Below are positions 40,036 through 52,897 of a DNA stretch of 64,000 nucleotides, piece by piece. A program made the translations under genes and the position numbers. The stretch comes from Magnetococcales bacterium (GTDB lineage: Bacteria > Pseudomonadota > Magnetococcia > Magnetococcales > JADFZT01): NCBI GenBank assembly GCA_015232395.1, contig JADFZT010000003.1, positions 89,074 to 153,073 of the forward strand. The letters run 5' to 3'. Positions within the stretch are counted from its first letter, which is position 1; each line of letters begins with the position of its first letter. Below the pieces are notes generated by a model, which worked only from the letters and a program-made list of their open reading frames with translations, was not told the DNA's origin and made no database searches.

Positions 40036-40542
40036 CTATATCCCATGGCCCGTCAACTCGTCCTCCGACTCCACAGGATTTTCCTCGGTCAATGCCTCAA
40101 TTTCATCCTGGGAGAGGATCGCCTTACCCAAGCTGGAGAGGTTGGCGGCAAATGAGGGGGCTTTGCCTCGAAACTGCTGGATGATCCGCTCCCACACCCT
40201 GATTTTGGCTTCCAGGAGGGTGCGGTTGAAAGGTTTGATAAAAAAATCATCCCCCCCCGCATCCAGGCAGCGGGCCAGCTCCTGATCGTCGGTGGTGGCG
40301 GTTAAAAAAAGGATGGGTACCAACTGATCGGCGCAGAGCCGTTTGAGTTGGGTGGCTACTTCGCAACCACTGACAAAGGGGAGGTGGATATCCAGAAAGA
40401 CTAGATCGGGGGTTTTTTCCTTGAAATGGGCCACGCCTTCCGGACCGTTCAGGGCAGCCCGAATTTCATGTCCCTCGTCTCTGAGGATTTCCGTGAGTAA
40501 CAGACCGATATATCTGTCGTCGTCGATGACCAGTATATCCAT
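40036..40542 (-). CDS. Single-receiver response regulator with short C-terminal extension
   Basis: 168 residues. Receiver with ILVIDDDRYIGLLLTEIL, Asp51 in VFLDIHLPFVSG, LTATTDD and K103 in FIKPFN. It is followed by a helix (LLEAKIRVWERIIQQF) and an acidic tail (SQDEIEALTEENP) with no recognisable output domain. No kinase adjacent, so an orphan regulator. ATG 40542 used; the reading frame is open further upstream without a start that looks better. Confidence 0.82.
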   Translation of the reverse strand: MDILVIDDDRYIGLLLTEILRDEGHEIRAALNGPEGVAHFKEKTPDLVFLDIHLPFVSGCEVATQLKRLCADQLVPILFLTATTDDQELARCLDAGGDDFFIKPFNRTLLEAKIRVWERIIQQFRGKAPSFAANLSSLGKAILSQDEIEALTEENPVESEDELTGHGI

Positions 40543-40773
40543 AACCCGGTCGCAAATAGCCCTTTCCCAGCACGAAGGATAACCTTCAGGCATTCTCTAT
40601 TATAGGCATGAAAATTGCAACTAAATTTTATCATTAAAACGAATCCGCTCCTACCACCCTCAACAGCGAAAGCCAGGGAGCCAACACTGACACGGGTAGA
40701 AAAAAGAGCGTCTCCGATTGATAGATAAACTGAAAATTTCTGCTTAAACAGCACTCTAACAGGAGCCAAAACG

Positions 40774-40908
40774 ATGAAACAGTGCAAAATAAGCTTGAAT
40801 AAAAAGGGTTATTGTATCGTGATGGATGGCCGCAAGGTGATCACCGGCATCCAAAATATCGACACTGCCATGGAGATGGCTGCCAAGCTTTTGGACAATC
40901 AGGAGTAG
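40774..40908 (+). CDS. 44-residue small protein
   Basis: A short frame with an excellent ribosome site (AGGAG, eight bases before the ATG) coding for MKQCKISLNKKGYCIVMDG and then RKVITGIQNIDTAMEMAAK, ending LLDNQE. Predicted beta hairpin followed by an amphipathic helix, with two Cys at positions 4 and 14. No known family recognised. Upstream DNA (40594-40773) is AT-rich and divergent from the response regulator, giving room for a promoter. Confidence 0.6.
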   Translation: MKQCKISLNKKGYCIVMDGRKVITGIQNIDTAMEMAAKLLDNQE

Positions 40909-41335
40909 GCTTCCCGCCTTTGGGTTGAATGGGGGATGAGGAGAACAGACAGGGATGGTCGATGCTCACCCTCTTTTGACCCAAAGAGCTTAAGAGGCTG
41001 CAACATCCTGTGGCTCAAAAGCCAGCCACAAAATGCTCTGGAGCAAAAAAACGAATGGGCAGAAGAGCAGGACGCCCCCTTTTCATGATCTCAATCGAAA
41101 AGTCCCGCCCGAATCTCTCTGCCAACCGTTATCTGCCAGCACCAAGCCCGATCTTTGGATCCCCAAGCCATCCCAGCCCAGGCCTGAATCATCCAGAACT
41201 CTCTCCAGGCAGTCAACCACCAGACCAAGCCCCATCCCTTCCCAATGCTCTCCCCCTCAAACTTCCAGCCTTAGACGTCCCCACCAACAGCGAATATTTC
41301 CACCAAGCCGCTTCTATCCCGTAAAAAAAACCAAG
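40909..41335. other. Intergenic stretch with no recognised feature
   Basis: About 430 bases. Frames that are open here lack ribosome sites and have low-complexity Pro/Ser-rich translations, so no gene is called. A small GTGGCT...AGCCAC inverted repeat at about 41010-41030 is the only structure noticed. Confidence 0.5.
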
Positions 41336-41833
41336 CTATTTTTCCAGCATAGCCATGGCAGCCTCCGGCTTGAAGCGGATATCCACGTAATGTTTGAGGG
41401 TGCTGACACAAAAGCGCAGATGATAGACGTCACAGCCACGACACTCCTGGGAGGTGGCGTTGCACTGGTTTTCCTTGTTGGCCCAACAGGGAAAATCTTG
41501 ATCTGTAATGACCGGACACCCTTGTTTACCGGTATATTCGCAATTTTTTCGCTCCCAGCAGGGGATGAGCGCCATGAGTCGGCGAATCCCTGCGATGGAG
41601 ATGGAAGACTTGATCATCTTACGGATTTCGATCAGCCACTCCACATCCCGCTCGGTAAAGTAGCGGGTTCCTGCAGCATTTTTAAAGGCGATAAACAGCC
41701 CTTCGCGTTCATACATGTGAATGGTGCGAATGGAGATGCCCAGGCGCTTGGCCACCACGCCGATCTTCATCATTTGCTCCGGTTCTATCGTCTCCGCCAC
41801 GAGAGGAAAATCCACTACACTGGCGTTTGCCAT
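41336..41833 (-). CDS. MerR-type regulator with Cys-rich 'two-CW'-like C-terminus
   Basis: 165 residues. A MerR winged helix-turn-helix covers about 22-90 (MKIGVVAKRLGISIRTIHMYEREGL, then GTRYFTERDVEWLIEIRKM). The C-terminal part has nine Cys: PCWERKNC, GKQGC, FPCW, NQC, QECRGC and RFC. The order C-W, C, C-P, P-C-W, C, C-x-x-C resembles the small two-CW Cys domain found in some signalling proteins. It could bind zinc or an iron-sulfur cluster and act as a metal or redox sensor. Start may be at Met21 or Met22, which would place the HTH at the N-terminus. Confidence 0.8.
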   Translation of the reverse strand: MANASVVDFPLVAETIEPEQMMKIGVVAKRLGISIRTIHMYEREGLFIAFKNAAGTRYFTERDVEWLIEIRKMIKSSISIAGIRRLMALIPCWERKNCEYTGKQGCPVITDQDFPCWANKENQCNATSQECRGCDVYHLRFCVSTLKHYVDIRFKPEAAMAMLEK

Positions 41834-42284
41834 GTTGCCCCCTTCCCTGTGTTAAAGCTCGAAAGACCTCCATCTCTTATACCTATGAATGGCAGAAAAG
41901 TGTGCGAATGCCCAGCAAAATCTGGCGACCGGAAGATGTTAACAACATAACATCCTGAAATAATATTGAAAAAAAATGTCCGATAATAAAGTCATTCCCC
42001 TGTCAATTTACCCTCATCTCTTTAAAAATCCACTCCTGACCGACAGATATAAAGCTTGTTGTCCCTTCAAAAAATCCGCTTTTGCAAGCCAATGGGGAGG
42101 GGTATGAAAAACGGGAGGGGAGACTTCACCCCCTCCCGTTCAGATCAACTCTTCAGGCACAGATCTCAACAATGGCCGTATCGAAAGTTTTTATCCGACA
42201 ATCGCTCCATGACTGAAAAAAGAGCCTCCAATCCCAGAACCCCATCGATCCCCGAAAGCCCGGCCATCCCCTCAACTTTCACCC
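41834..42284. other. Intergenic region between eno and the MerR-type gene
   Basis: About 450 bases. Contains the hairpin at 42110-42140 and an AT-rich tract (41935-42060) upstream of the MerR gene, which is where a minus-strand promoter would lie. No gene seen. Confidence 0.5.
42110..42140 (-). terminator. Probable terminator downstream of eno
   Basis: 11-bp inverted repeat AACGGGAGGGG/CCCCTCCCGTT with a nine-base loop. On the minus strand the stem runs into a short TTTTT tract and lies about 145 bases after the eno stop. Confidence 0.55.
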
Positions 42285-43610
<1,326 letters not shown>

Positions 43611-45101
43611 TCAGATGGGTTTAAAAACCAAATCCGGTTTGCGGGCCGCGATGGTTTCATCCAAACGTTTGACCGGGGTGGTGTGGGGGGCATTTTTGAC
43701 CCGCTCCGGGTCGTTTTGGGCCTCCTCACGAATCGCGGTCATGGCGGCCACAAAGCGGTCCAGGGTCTCTTTTGACTCTGTCTCTGTGGGTTCGATCAAC
43801 AGACACTCCGGAACCAGTGACGGAAAATAGATCGTCGGAGCGTAAAAGCCATAATCCAATAAACGCTTGGCAAAATCGAGGGCGGTCACCCCGTAGCCCC
43901 GCGCTTCGGATTTCAAGGTGACGATAAATTCATGGGTCGCCCTACGCTCAGGAAAAGCCAGGGTAAACCCGGCTTCCTGCAAGCGCACCATGAGATAATT
44001 GGCATTCAAGGTGGAATAACGGGCGATGCGTTGTAAACCCGTCTCCCCGGTCAAGCGCATATAGCCATAAGCCCGAAGCAGCACCCCGATGTTACCCATA
44101 AAGGTGGAAAGCCGCCCCATGGTTTCAGGAAGGGCCTCTTCATCCAACCAGTGGTAACCCGCTTTGGCTGGGTCGTACCCTACCAGAGGGGTGGGTAGAA
44201 ACGGCTTCAACTTGGCCCCTGCCCCCACCGGCCCAGCTCCGGGTCCACCACCGCCATGGGGGGTGGCAAAGGTTTTGTGGACGTTGACGTGCACCACATC
44301 AAAGCCCATATCCCCCGGACGGGTCAGACCAGCGATGGCATTCAGGTTGGCCCCGTCATAGTAGAGAAGCCCCCCGGCCTCGTGAATCACCCGGGCAATC
44401 TCAACCACCTGCCGCTCAAACACCCCCAAAGTGGAAGGATTGGTCAGCATGAGCCCGGCGGTTTGGGGGCCGACAGCCTCCCGCAATGCCCCCAGATCCA
44501 CATCTCCCTGGCTATCGGTGGGAATCTCCCGGACGGTATAACCGCACATCGCAGCAGTGGCGGGGTTGGTGCCGTGGGCGGCATCGGGGATGAGAATTTC
44601 CGAACGGGCGTGATCCTCTCTGGCATCGTGATAGGCCCGAATCATCGCGACCCCGGCCAGCTCTCCCTGGGCGCCAGCCATGGGGGCCAACGATACCGCC
44701 TCCATGCCGGTCACCTCCCCCAGCATCTGCTGCAACTCAAACAGCGTCTCAAGCACTCCCTGCCCCTGGCTCTCCGGGGCCAAAGGGTGACGACTCAAAA
44801 AACCCGGCAGCATCGCCAAACGGTGGCAGATGCGGGGGTTGTATTTCATGGTGCAGGATCCCAAGGGATAAAAATGGGTATCCACACTAAAGTTGAGCTG
44901 GGAAAGACGGGTATAGTGGCGCACCACATCCAGCTCCGACACTTCCGGCAGAGGGGGGGGCGCTTTCCGCAAAAAACGTTCCGGCAGATCGATTCCCTGG
45001 ATTTGATCCCCTGGTTTGTTGGCTGGGGAAAAAGGAGTCTCGGGAACCTGATGGGGATTACCCCGCCCCGCACTTCCCTGCTCAAATATCAGTTTATTCA
45101 C
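43611..45101 (-). CDS. gcvPB: Glycine dehydrogenase (decarboxylating) subunit 2
   Basis: 496 residues. The pyridoxal-phosphate lysine is in [19 protein letters not shown]; other P-protein motifs are [24 protein letters not shown] and [16 protein letters not shown]-terminal half of the glycine cleavage P-protein in the two-subunit form. GTG start overlaps the gcvPA stop, so stoichiometry is probably set by coupling. Confidence 0.95.
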   Translation of the reverse strand: MNKLIFEQGSAGRGNPHQVPETPFSPANKPGDQIQGIDLPERFLRKAPPPLPEVSELDVVRHYTRLSQLNFSVDTHFYPLGSCTMKYNPRICHRLAMLPGFLSRHPLAPESQGQGVLETLFELQQMLGEVTGMEAVSLAPMAGAQGELAGVAMIRAYHDAREDHARSEILIPDAAHGTNPATAAMCGYTVREIPTDSQGDVDLGALREAVGPQTAGLMLTNPSTLGVFERQVVEIARVIHEAGGLLYYDGANLNAIAGLTRPGDMGFDVVHVNVHKTFATPHGGGGPGAGPVGAGAKLKPFLPTPLVGYDPAKAGYHWLDEEALPETMGRLSTFMGNIGVLLRAYGYMRLTGETGLQRIARYSTLNANYLMVRLQEAGFTLAFPERRATHEFIVTLKSEARGYGVTALDFAKRLLDYGFYAPTIYFPSLVPECLLIEPTETESKETLDRFVAAMTAIREEAQNDPERVKNAPHTTPVKRLDETIAARKPDLVFKPI

Positions 45102-46489
45102 CCCTCACCTCCTTCTCCGGCGGCGGCATTCAGTACCTGACCAAGCGCCCGGGCAAAGTGATCGATATCTTCCGGCGTTTTGGTTTCGGTGGCACACACC
45201 AAAAGCTCCCCTGCCAGGGCTGGATAGGTGGTTTGCAGGGGGTATCCTCCGGCAATGCCCTTTTGAGCCAGTTCATCCAGCACCCCTTCCATGGTGAGGG
45301 GGGTTTCCAGGGTGAGGACGGCCTCGTGGAAAAAGGGGGCATCGAAGAGGGGCTTGACTCCGGGAATGGCAGACAGTTTTTCCACCAGAGCCCGGGTGTT
45401 GGCGATGCAGGCGGCTGCAACCTGTCCCAATCCGTCCGGCCCCAATATCGACAGATGAATCGCTGCGGCCACGGTCATCAGCCCCTGGTTGGTGCATATG
45501 TTGGAGGTCGCTTTGGAGCGGCGGATGTGTTGTTCCCGGGCCTGAAGGGTGAGGACAAAGCCCGATTTTCCCTCCCGATCACGGGTGCGGCCGATGATTC
45601 TTCCCGGCATCTGCCTTAAATGAGCCTTGCGACAGGTGAGAAAGCCAAAATAGGGGCCGCCGGAACTTAATGGTGCTCCCAAAGGTTGACCCTCCCCACA
45701 AGCGATATCCGCCCCTTTTTTGCCCCACTCCCCCGGCGGCTTCAAAAGCCCCAGGGAGACGGGATTGACCAGCCCAACGACCACGGCTCCGATCTCATGG
45801 GCCCAATCAGTCAGATCATCCGCCTCCTCCAGCACCCCAAAAAAATTGGGCTGGGGAATCACCAACACCGCCACCTCCCCCTTGCTGAATTCAGCCAGAG
45901 AGGTGGTGGAAATCTGCCCGGTGAGAGGATCAAAGGGCAGCTCCCGAACCGTAATTCCCTGGTAATGGGTGAGGGTGAAAACCACTTGGCGATAGTGAGG
46001 ATGCACCGAGGCCGGGATCAGCACCAGGCCGTTTTTAACCTGGCGGTTGGCGCGAATCCCCATCAGCACCGCCTCCCCCAAGGCGCTCGCCCCGTCGTAG
46101 AGGGAGGCGTTGGAGGCGTCGAGCCCGGTAAGGCCGGCCATCATGGATTGATATTCGTAGAGAACCTGCAAAATCCCCTGACTGGCTTCCGCCTGGTAAG
46201 GCGTATAGGCGGAATAAAACTCTCCCCGGCCTGCAATTTCCCACACCGGTGCCGGGATGTGGTGTTCATAGGCTCCCGCCCCCAAAAAGGAGAGCACCCC
46301 CCGATCCCGATCAGCCCGTTCGCTCATGAGGCGGCTTAGAGCCATCTCGCTTAAAGCCGGGGGAAGGTGGCCCTGGGAGCGGTTATGCAGCGCCGGGGGA
46401 ATCTCATCAAAAAGCGCATCAAGGTCGGAAACGCCGATGGCGGCAAGCATTTCAGAAAGATCGGACGCTGTATGGGGGATGAAGGGCAT
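45098..46489 (-). CDS. gcvPA: Glycine dehydrogenase (decarboxylating) subunit 1
   Basis: 463 residues. N-terminal half of the P-protein: [71 protein letters not shown] and [16 protein letters not shown]. Works with GcvPB to decarboxylate glycine and pass the aminomethyl group to lipoyl-GcvH. Confidence 0.95.
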   Translation of the reverse strand: MPFIPHTASDLSEMLAAIGVSDLDALFDEIPPALHNRSQGHLPPALSEMALSRLMSERADRDRGVLSFLGAGAYEHHIPAPVWEIAGRGEFYSAYTPYQAEASQGILQVLYEYQSMMAGLTGLDASNASLYDGASALGEAVLMGIRANRQVKNGLVLIPASVHPHYRQVVFTLTHYQGITVRELPFDPLTGQISTTSLAEFSKGEVAVLVIPQPNFFGVLEEADDLTDWAHEIGAVVVGLVNPVSLGLLKPPGEWGKKGADIACGEGQPLGAPLSSGGPYFGFLTCRKAHLRQMPGRIIGRTRDREGKSGFVLTLQAREQHIRRSKATSNICTNQGLMTVAAAIHLSILGPDGLGQVAAACIANTRALVEKLSAIPGVKPLFDAPFFHEAVLTLETPLTMEGVLDELAQKGIAGGYPLQTTYPALAGELLVCATETKTPEDIDHFARALGQVLNAAAGEGGEG

Positions 46490-46562
46490 GTTTTACTTTC
46501 CAATCAAGCGGATCCAAAATGATTCAGCCTGGATCGTTCAAATCAACAAAAACGCTCAAACC

Positions 46563-46757
46563 TCAGCCTATCTGTGCATTGAGGGAAAGAACCTCCGGGC
46601 CAAAAGTCTCCACATGAAATTGAATGGCAGACTGAACATCGGAAATGGCCTCTTCAAATGAGTCTCCCTCTCCAACCACCACTCCCTTTAACCCCAGAGG
46701 GTAGGCGACACAACCGTCCGGATGTTTTTCCACGACGATTTTTATCCCCTTCAACAT
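46563..46757 (-). CDS. Orphan HicB-like protein
   Basis: 64 residues. The core (IVVEKHPDGCVAYPLGLKGVVVGEGDSFEEAISDVQSAI, quoted in parts: PDGCVAYP, GVVVGEGDSFEEAISDV) is the ferredoxin-like HicB/UPF0150 fold used by HicB antitoxins. AGGAG lies six bases before the ATG. There is no HicA toxin beside it and no C-terminal DNA-binding domain. It sits between gcvT and gcvPA on the same strand, so it is transcribed with the glycine cleavage genes. Confidence 0.72.
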   Translation of the reverse strand: MLKGIKIVVEKHPDGCVAYPLGLKGVVVGEGDSFEEAISDVQSAIQFHVETFGPEVLSLNAQIG

Positions 46758-46783
46758 GATCAGCTCCTATAAATTGCTTGGAG

Positions 46784-47908
46784 TCACTCAATCTTGAACG
46801 CACTCTTGCCAAAGCGCACAAAAGGTGGACGCACCACCTCTACCGGTTGTCGCCGACCCCGCATCTCCACTTCGAGCTTTTGGCCCTGCTTGATCTGCCG
46901 CTGCACCCGAGCCAGGGCGATCCCCGCCTCCAGGGTGGGGGAATAACCGCCGCTGGTGATCTCCCCAACAAGCTCTTCCCCAACAAACAGCTTTTGGTGA
47001 TTGCGCAACACCCCCCGCCCCTCCAAAATCAACCCCACCCGCTTCATCTCCGGGGGATCTTCCCGAAAAGGCTCCAGGGCGGAGCGACCCATGAATTTTC
47101 GTTTTTTCGGCTTCCAGGAGAGGGTCCAGGCCAGGCCGGACTCAAAGGGATTGGTCTCCTCGTCCATATCCGCGCCGTATAAATTAAATCCCGCTTCCAG
47201 GCGCAGGGTGTCCCGAGCGCCCAAACCGCAAGGGGTTGCCCCCGCCTCCAAAAGATCGTCCCAAAGCCGTCCCACCAGGGTCGTTGAGAGCATCACCTCA
47301 AAGCCATCTTCTCCCGTATAGCCGGTTCTGGCCAGCATGCCCTCGCCATAGCGATCCAGCAGGTCATCTTCCAGGGTGATGGCGGAAAAGGGGGGCAGCT
47401 CCATAATCTCTTCGGTCAAAAATCCCGCCAGCTTCGACCAGGCTTTGGGGCCCTGCACCGCCAGCATCGCCAGATCCTGTCGCTCTCGAACCGTCACCCA
47501 CCCCTCTCCCGTTTGGCTGGTCAGCTCTTCTGCCGCTCGGCCAATCCAGCTGATATCCTTCTCCCGGGTGCCCGCATTCACCACCATGCGAAAATGTTGG
47601 TGCCCCAGACGATAGAGAATGACATCGTCCACCACCCCTCCCCGCTCGTTCAAAAGCAGGCCATAACGGGCGGCACCATGACCAAACTCACGCATGCTGC
47701 CGGCAAAAATCCGCTCCAAAAGCCCGACCGCCCCCATTCCCTCGATATCCAAAACACCCATATGGGAGACATCGAACACCCCGCAATGGTTCCGAACCTC
47801 GTGATGCTCCTTGATCTGGGAGCCGTAGTGTAGGGGCATGCGCCAGCCGGAAAAATCCACCATCCGACCGCCTAAGGCGACATGTTGATCATGGAGTTGC
47901 GTTTTCAT
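46784..47908 (-). CDS. gcvT: Aminomethyltransferase (glycine cleavage T-protein)
   Basis: 374 residues. MVDFSGWRMPLHYGSQIKEHH, CGVFDVSHMG, RTGYTGEDGFEVML, GLGARDTLRLEAGFNLYG and GEITSGGYSPTLE are GcvT signatures. Transfers the methylene group from aminomethyl-GcvH to tetrahydrofolate. Starts 66 bases after kdsA. gcvH is not in the window. Confidence 0.96.
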   Translation of the reverse strand: MKTQLHDQHVALGGRMVDFSGWRMPLHYGSQIKEHHEVRNHCGVFDVSHMGVLDIEGMGAVGLLERIFAGSMREFGHGAARYGLLLNERGGVVDDVILYRLGHQHFRMVVNAGTREKDISWIGRAAEELTSQTGEGWVTVRERQDLAMLAVQGPKAWSKLAGFLTEEIMELPPFSAITLEDDLLDRYGEGMLARTGYTGEDGFEVMLSTTLVGRLWDDLLEAGATPCGLGARDTLRLEAGFNLYGADMDEETNPFESGLAWTLSWKPKKRKFMGRSALEPFREDPPEMKRVGLILEGRGVLRNHQKLFVGEELVGEITSGGYSPTLEAGIALARVQRQIKQGQKLEVEMRGRRQPVEVVRPPFVRFGKSAFKIE

Positions 47909-47974
47909 GGTCTAAAAGCGTTCCCAAAAATGCCTGAGCCGGGGGATAGGATACGTCACCCCCACCGAGAAGGG

Positions 47975-50786
<2,812 letters not shown>

Positions 50787-51053
50787 ATGAGTTGCCCGGT
50801 CTGTGCTGGACATCCGGCCCATATCTATCGCTGTTCCGATTGTGGGGAAGTGCGCTGCGGCAACGCCAAATGTACCGGCTCCAAAGGATCAACCATCCCC
50901 TGGTGGGCGGGATCCGGAGCCCAGTGCCGCAACTGCGGGAAGGGCCACTATCGGATGATGCCCTTTGTGGGCGAAGAGATGGATCAATTTATTCAGGCTT
51001 ACCGACTCCAGCGCCTGACGACCTGCCAACCGTCACGACAAAGAGCCGCTTAA
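50787..51053 (+). CDS. Small zinc-ribbon protein
   Basis: 88 residues with four Cys pairs: CPVC, CSDC, RCGNAKC and CRNC, a double zinc-ribbon pattern. The remainder (YRMMPFVGEEMDQFIQAYRL) is helical. Function unknown; small proteins of this type often modify or chaperone larger complexes. ATG 50787 is used because it opens directly into the first CPVC. Its 3' end overlaps the convergent peptidase gene by 65 bases. Confidence 0.6.
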   Translation: MSCPVCAGHPAHIYRCSDCGEVRCGNAKCTGSKGSTIPWWAGSGAQCRNCGKGHYRMMPFVGEEMDQFIQAYRLQRLTTCQPSRQRAA

Positions 51054-52401
51054 GATCCAAAAATCGCTTGGCCACCCGAAGAACATCGGCTTGGGTAACC
51101 TCCCGAATCCGCTCAGGCCACTGCTCCAGATAATCCCACCCCCGGCGATAAAAACCGATGGCGCTCCAGTTGCTGGCAAGCTTGCCCAAACCATCCAAAC
51201 GCAACGGAAACGAGCCGGTAAGATAACGCTTGGCGTCCAAAAGCTCTTCCGCCGTCACCCCCTCAGCCACCATCCGTTCCAGCTCATGACGAATCAACGC
51301 TATCGCCTCCCCCGTGGATGCGGTCTTGGTCTGCATCCCCACCATAAACGGTCCCCGCCCCATCAGAGGGGAAAAATAGGAATAGACCGAATAAGCCAGC
51401 CCCCGTTTTTCCCGCACCTCCTCGGTCAACCGGCTGCCAAACCCACCGCCACCCAGAATGTGATTCATCACCAACGCCGGAAAATAGTCGGGATCGTTGC
51501 GGTTGAAACCCACCAAACCCATGCGGATAACGGTTTGCGGGAGATCCTTCTCGATATGTACCTGGCGGCCAGCTCTCTGGCGCTCTGCCAAGGGAATGGC
51601 TCCATTCACCCCGGGTTCAGAATTCAAACCTGAAAGATAGCGGGCAACCAACCCCCGCAAACGGGATTCACTCACATCCCCGGCCACCGCCAACACCATG
51701 CCCGGAGCCCGGAAGGCATTATCGTGGTAAGCCTCAAGGTCTTTCAGGGTGATGGCTGCCACACTCTCAGGAGTGCCCTTCACCGGGCGGGCATAGGGGT
51801 GGCCTGCATAAAGCTGCGCCATGATGGCACGACCCGCTATCGCCCTTGGCCGCTCCTGGTCCTTGATGAGGCTCGCCAGACGCTCCGAGCGGGCACGTTC
51901 AAAATCAGCGCTGTCAAAACGGGGCTTCATCAAGGCGTCCGCCAACATCGACCACGCTTCATCCAAATGTTCGGTCAGGGTGGTGAGAGAAACCTCCATG
52001 GAATCACGATGGGCATCCGCCCCCAAGGAAATCCCATAAAAATCCATGCGCTCCCGAAAGGCCTTGGAATCCTGATCCCCTCCCCCCTCGTTAAACATCC
52101 AGGCGGTGAGAGATGCCAACCCTTCCTTGCCCTCAGGATCGTAAGTGGCCCCAGCTGGCACCAAAAGACGTAGCTCCACCATCGGGTTGGCAGAGTTCTC
52201 CACCAGAATAACCGTCAAACCCTCCCGGGTCTGAAAGTGGCGCAAATCTCCACCAATCCCGGCCAAGGGCTCTCCCCAGGGAATCAGAACAAAGGCCAGC
52301 AGAAACCACAGACAGGATTGAACCCGGCGGTTCGAGGAAATCATCGTTTTGTTCTTTTGGAGAGGGGTCATATCAAAAGGGGTCATATCAAAAGGAGTCA
52401 T
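50989..52401 (-). CDS. M16 peptidase homologue, non-catalytic subunit
   Basis: 470 residues. Exported (hydrophobic segment CLWFLLAFVLIPWGEPLAG) M16 protein with the two-domain layout and the C-terminal REKRGLAYSVYS pair. The HxxEH zinc site is absent: the equivalent segment reads GLASLTAWMFNEGGG. In known pairs such a subunit complements a catalytic one, here the gene at 52898. The N-terminus has three in-frame ATGs inside a 15-bp repeat (52401, 52386, 52371) plus one at 52344, which gives the most normal signal peptide; true start uncertain. Confidence 0.85.
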   Translation of the reverse strand: MTPFDMTPFDMTPLQKNKTMISSNRRVQSCLWFLLAFVLIPWGEPLAGIGGDLRHFQTREGLTVILVENSANPMVELRLLVPAGATYDPEGKEGLASLTAWMFNEGGGDQDSKAFRERMDFYGISLGADAHRDSMEVSLTTLTEHLDEAWSMLADALMKPRFDSADFERARSERLASLIKDQERPRAIAGRAIMAQLYAGHPYARPVKGTPESVAAITLKDLEAYHDNAFRAPGMVLAVAGDVSESRLRGLVARYLSGLNSEPGVNGAIPLAERQRAGRQVHIEKDLPQTVIRMGLVGFNRNDPDYFPALVMNHILGGGGFGSRLTEEVREKRGLAYSVYSYFSPLMGRGPFMVGMQTKTASTGEAIALIRHELERMVAEGVTAEELLDAKRYLTGSFPLRLDGLGKLASNWSAIGFYRRGWDYLEQWPERIREVTQADVLRVAKRFLDLKRLFVVTVGRSSGAGVGKPE

Positions 52402-52439
52402 GCCAACTCGGTTTCAATCGATAGGTGTGATTTTGCTGG

Positions 52440-52853
52440 AAAGGAAAAAAAGCAAAACCGTAGGGGCAAGCCCCTACAACCCCAGGGGGATGTAAGGCAA
52501 ATTCAAAAGAAAATTCAAAATCAAAGGAAAATTCAAAATCAAAAAACAAACCGTAGGGGCAAGCCCCTACAACCCCAGGGGGATGTAAGGCAAATTCAAA
52601 AGAAAATTCAAAATCAAAGGAAAATTCAAAATCAAAAAACAAACCGTAGGGGCAAGCCCCTACAACCCCAGGGGGATGTAAGGCAAATTCAAAAGAAAAT
52701 TCAAAATCAAAGGAAAATTCAAAATCAAAAAACAAACCGTAGGGGCAAGCCCCTACAACCCCAGGGGGATGCAAGGCAAATTCAAAAGAAAATTCAAAAT
52801 CAAAGGATAAATCAAGATCAAAGGACAAACCTTGGGGGAAAGAATTCCCCCAA
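52440..52853. repeat. 93-bp tandem repeat array with palindromic cores
   Basis: Core CCGTAGGGGCAAGCCCCTAC recurs at 52458, 52551, 52644 and 52737, an exact 93-bp period. Each unit holds the hairpin GTAGGGG-CAAG-CCCCTAC plus a purine-rich tail made of AAATTCAAAAG/AAATTCAAAATC units. A fifth, diverged element (hairpin TTGGGGGAA/TTCCCCCAA, 52832-52853) closes the array and is followed by a T-run at 52862-52872. Because 93 is a multiple of three, frames stay open on both strands, but no gene is called. Fills most of the 496-base gap between the two M16 genes. Confidence 0.92.
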
Positions 52854-52897
52854 ACCCCCATCTTTTTTTTTAATAGTTTAAGTCAAAAGCAGAAAAA

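Noticed and set aside
41010..41324. A Pro/Ser-rich plus-strand frame
   Set aside because: No ribosome site, low-complexity translation, and adjoining frames in the same gap look equally random.
47909..47974. Glycine riboswitch before gcvT
   Set aside because: Only 66 bases separate kdsA and gcvT, too short for a tandem glycine aptamer, and the conserved core is not seen.
52440..52853. CRISPR array
   Set aside because: Repeats are 93 bp and contiguous, without unique spacers, and no cas genes are near.
52237..52881. Open frames on both strands through the 93-bp repeats (Arg/Gln/Lys-rich or Phe-rich peptides)
   Set aside because: Created by the repeat length being a multiple of three. Composition is purely that of the repeat and neither strand has a supported start.
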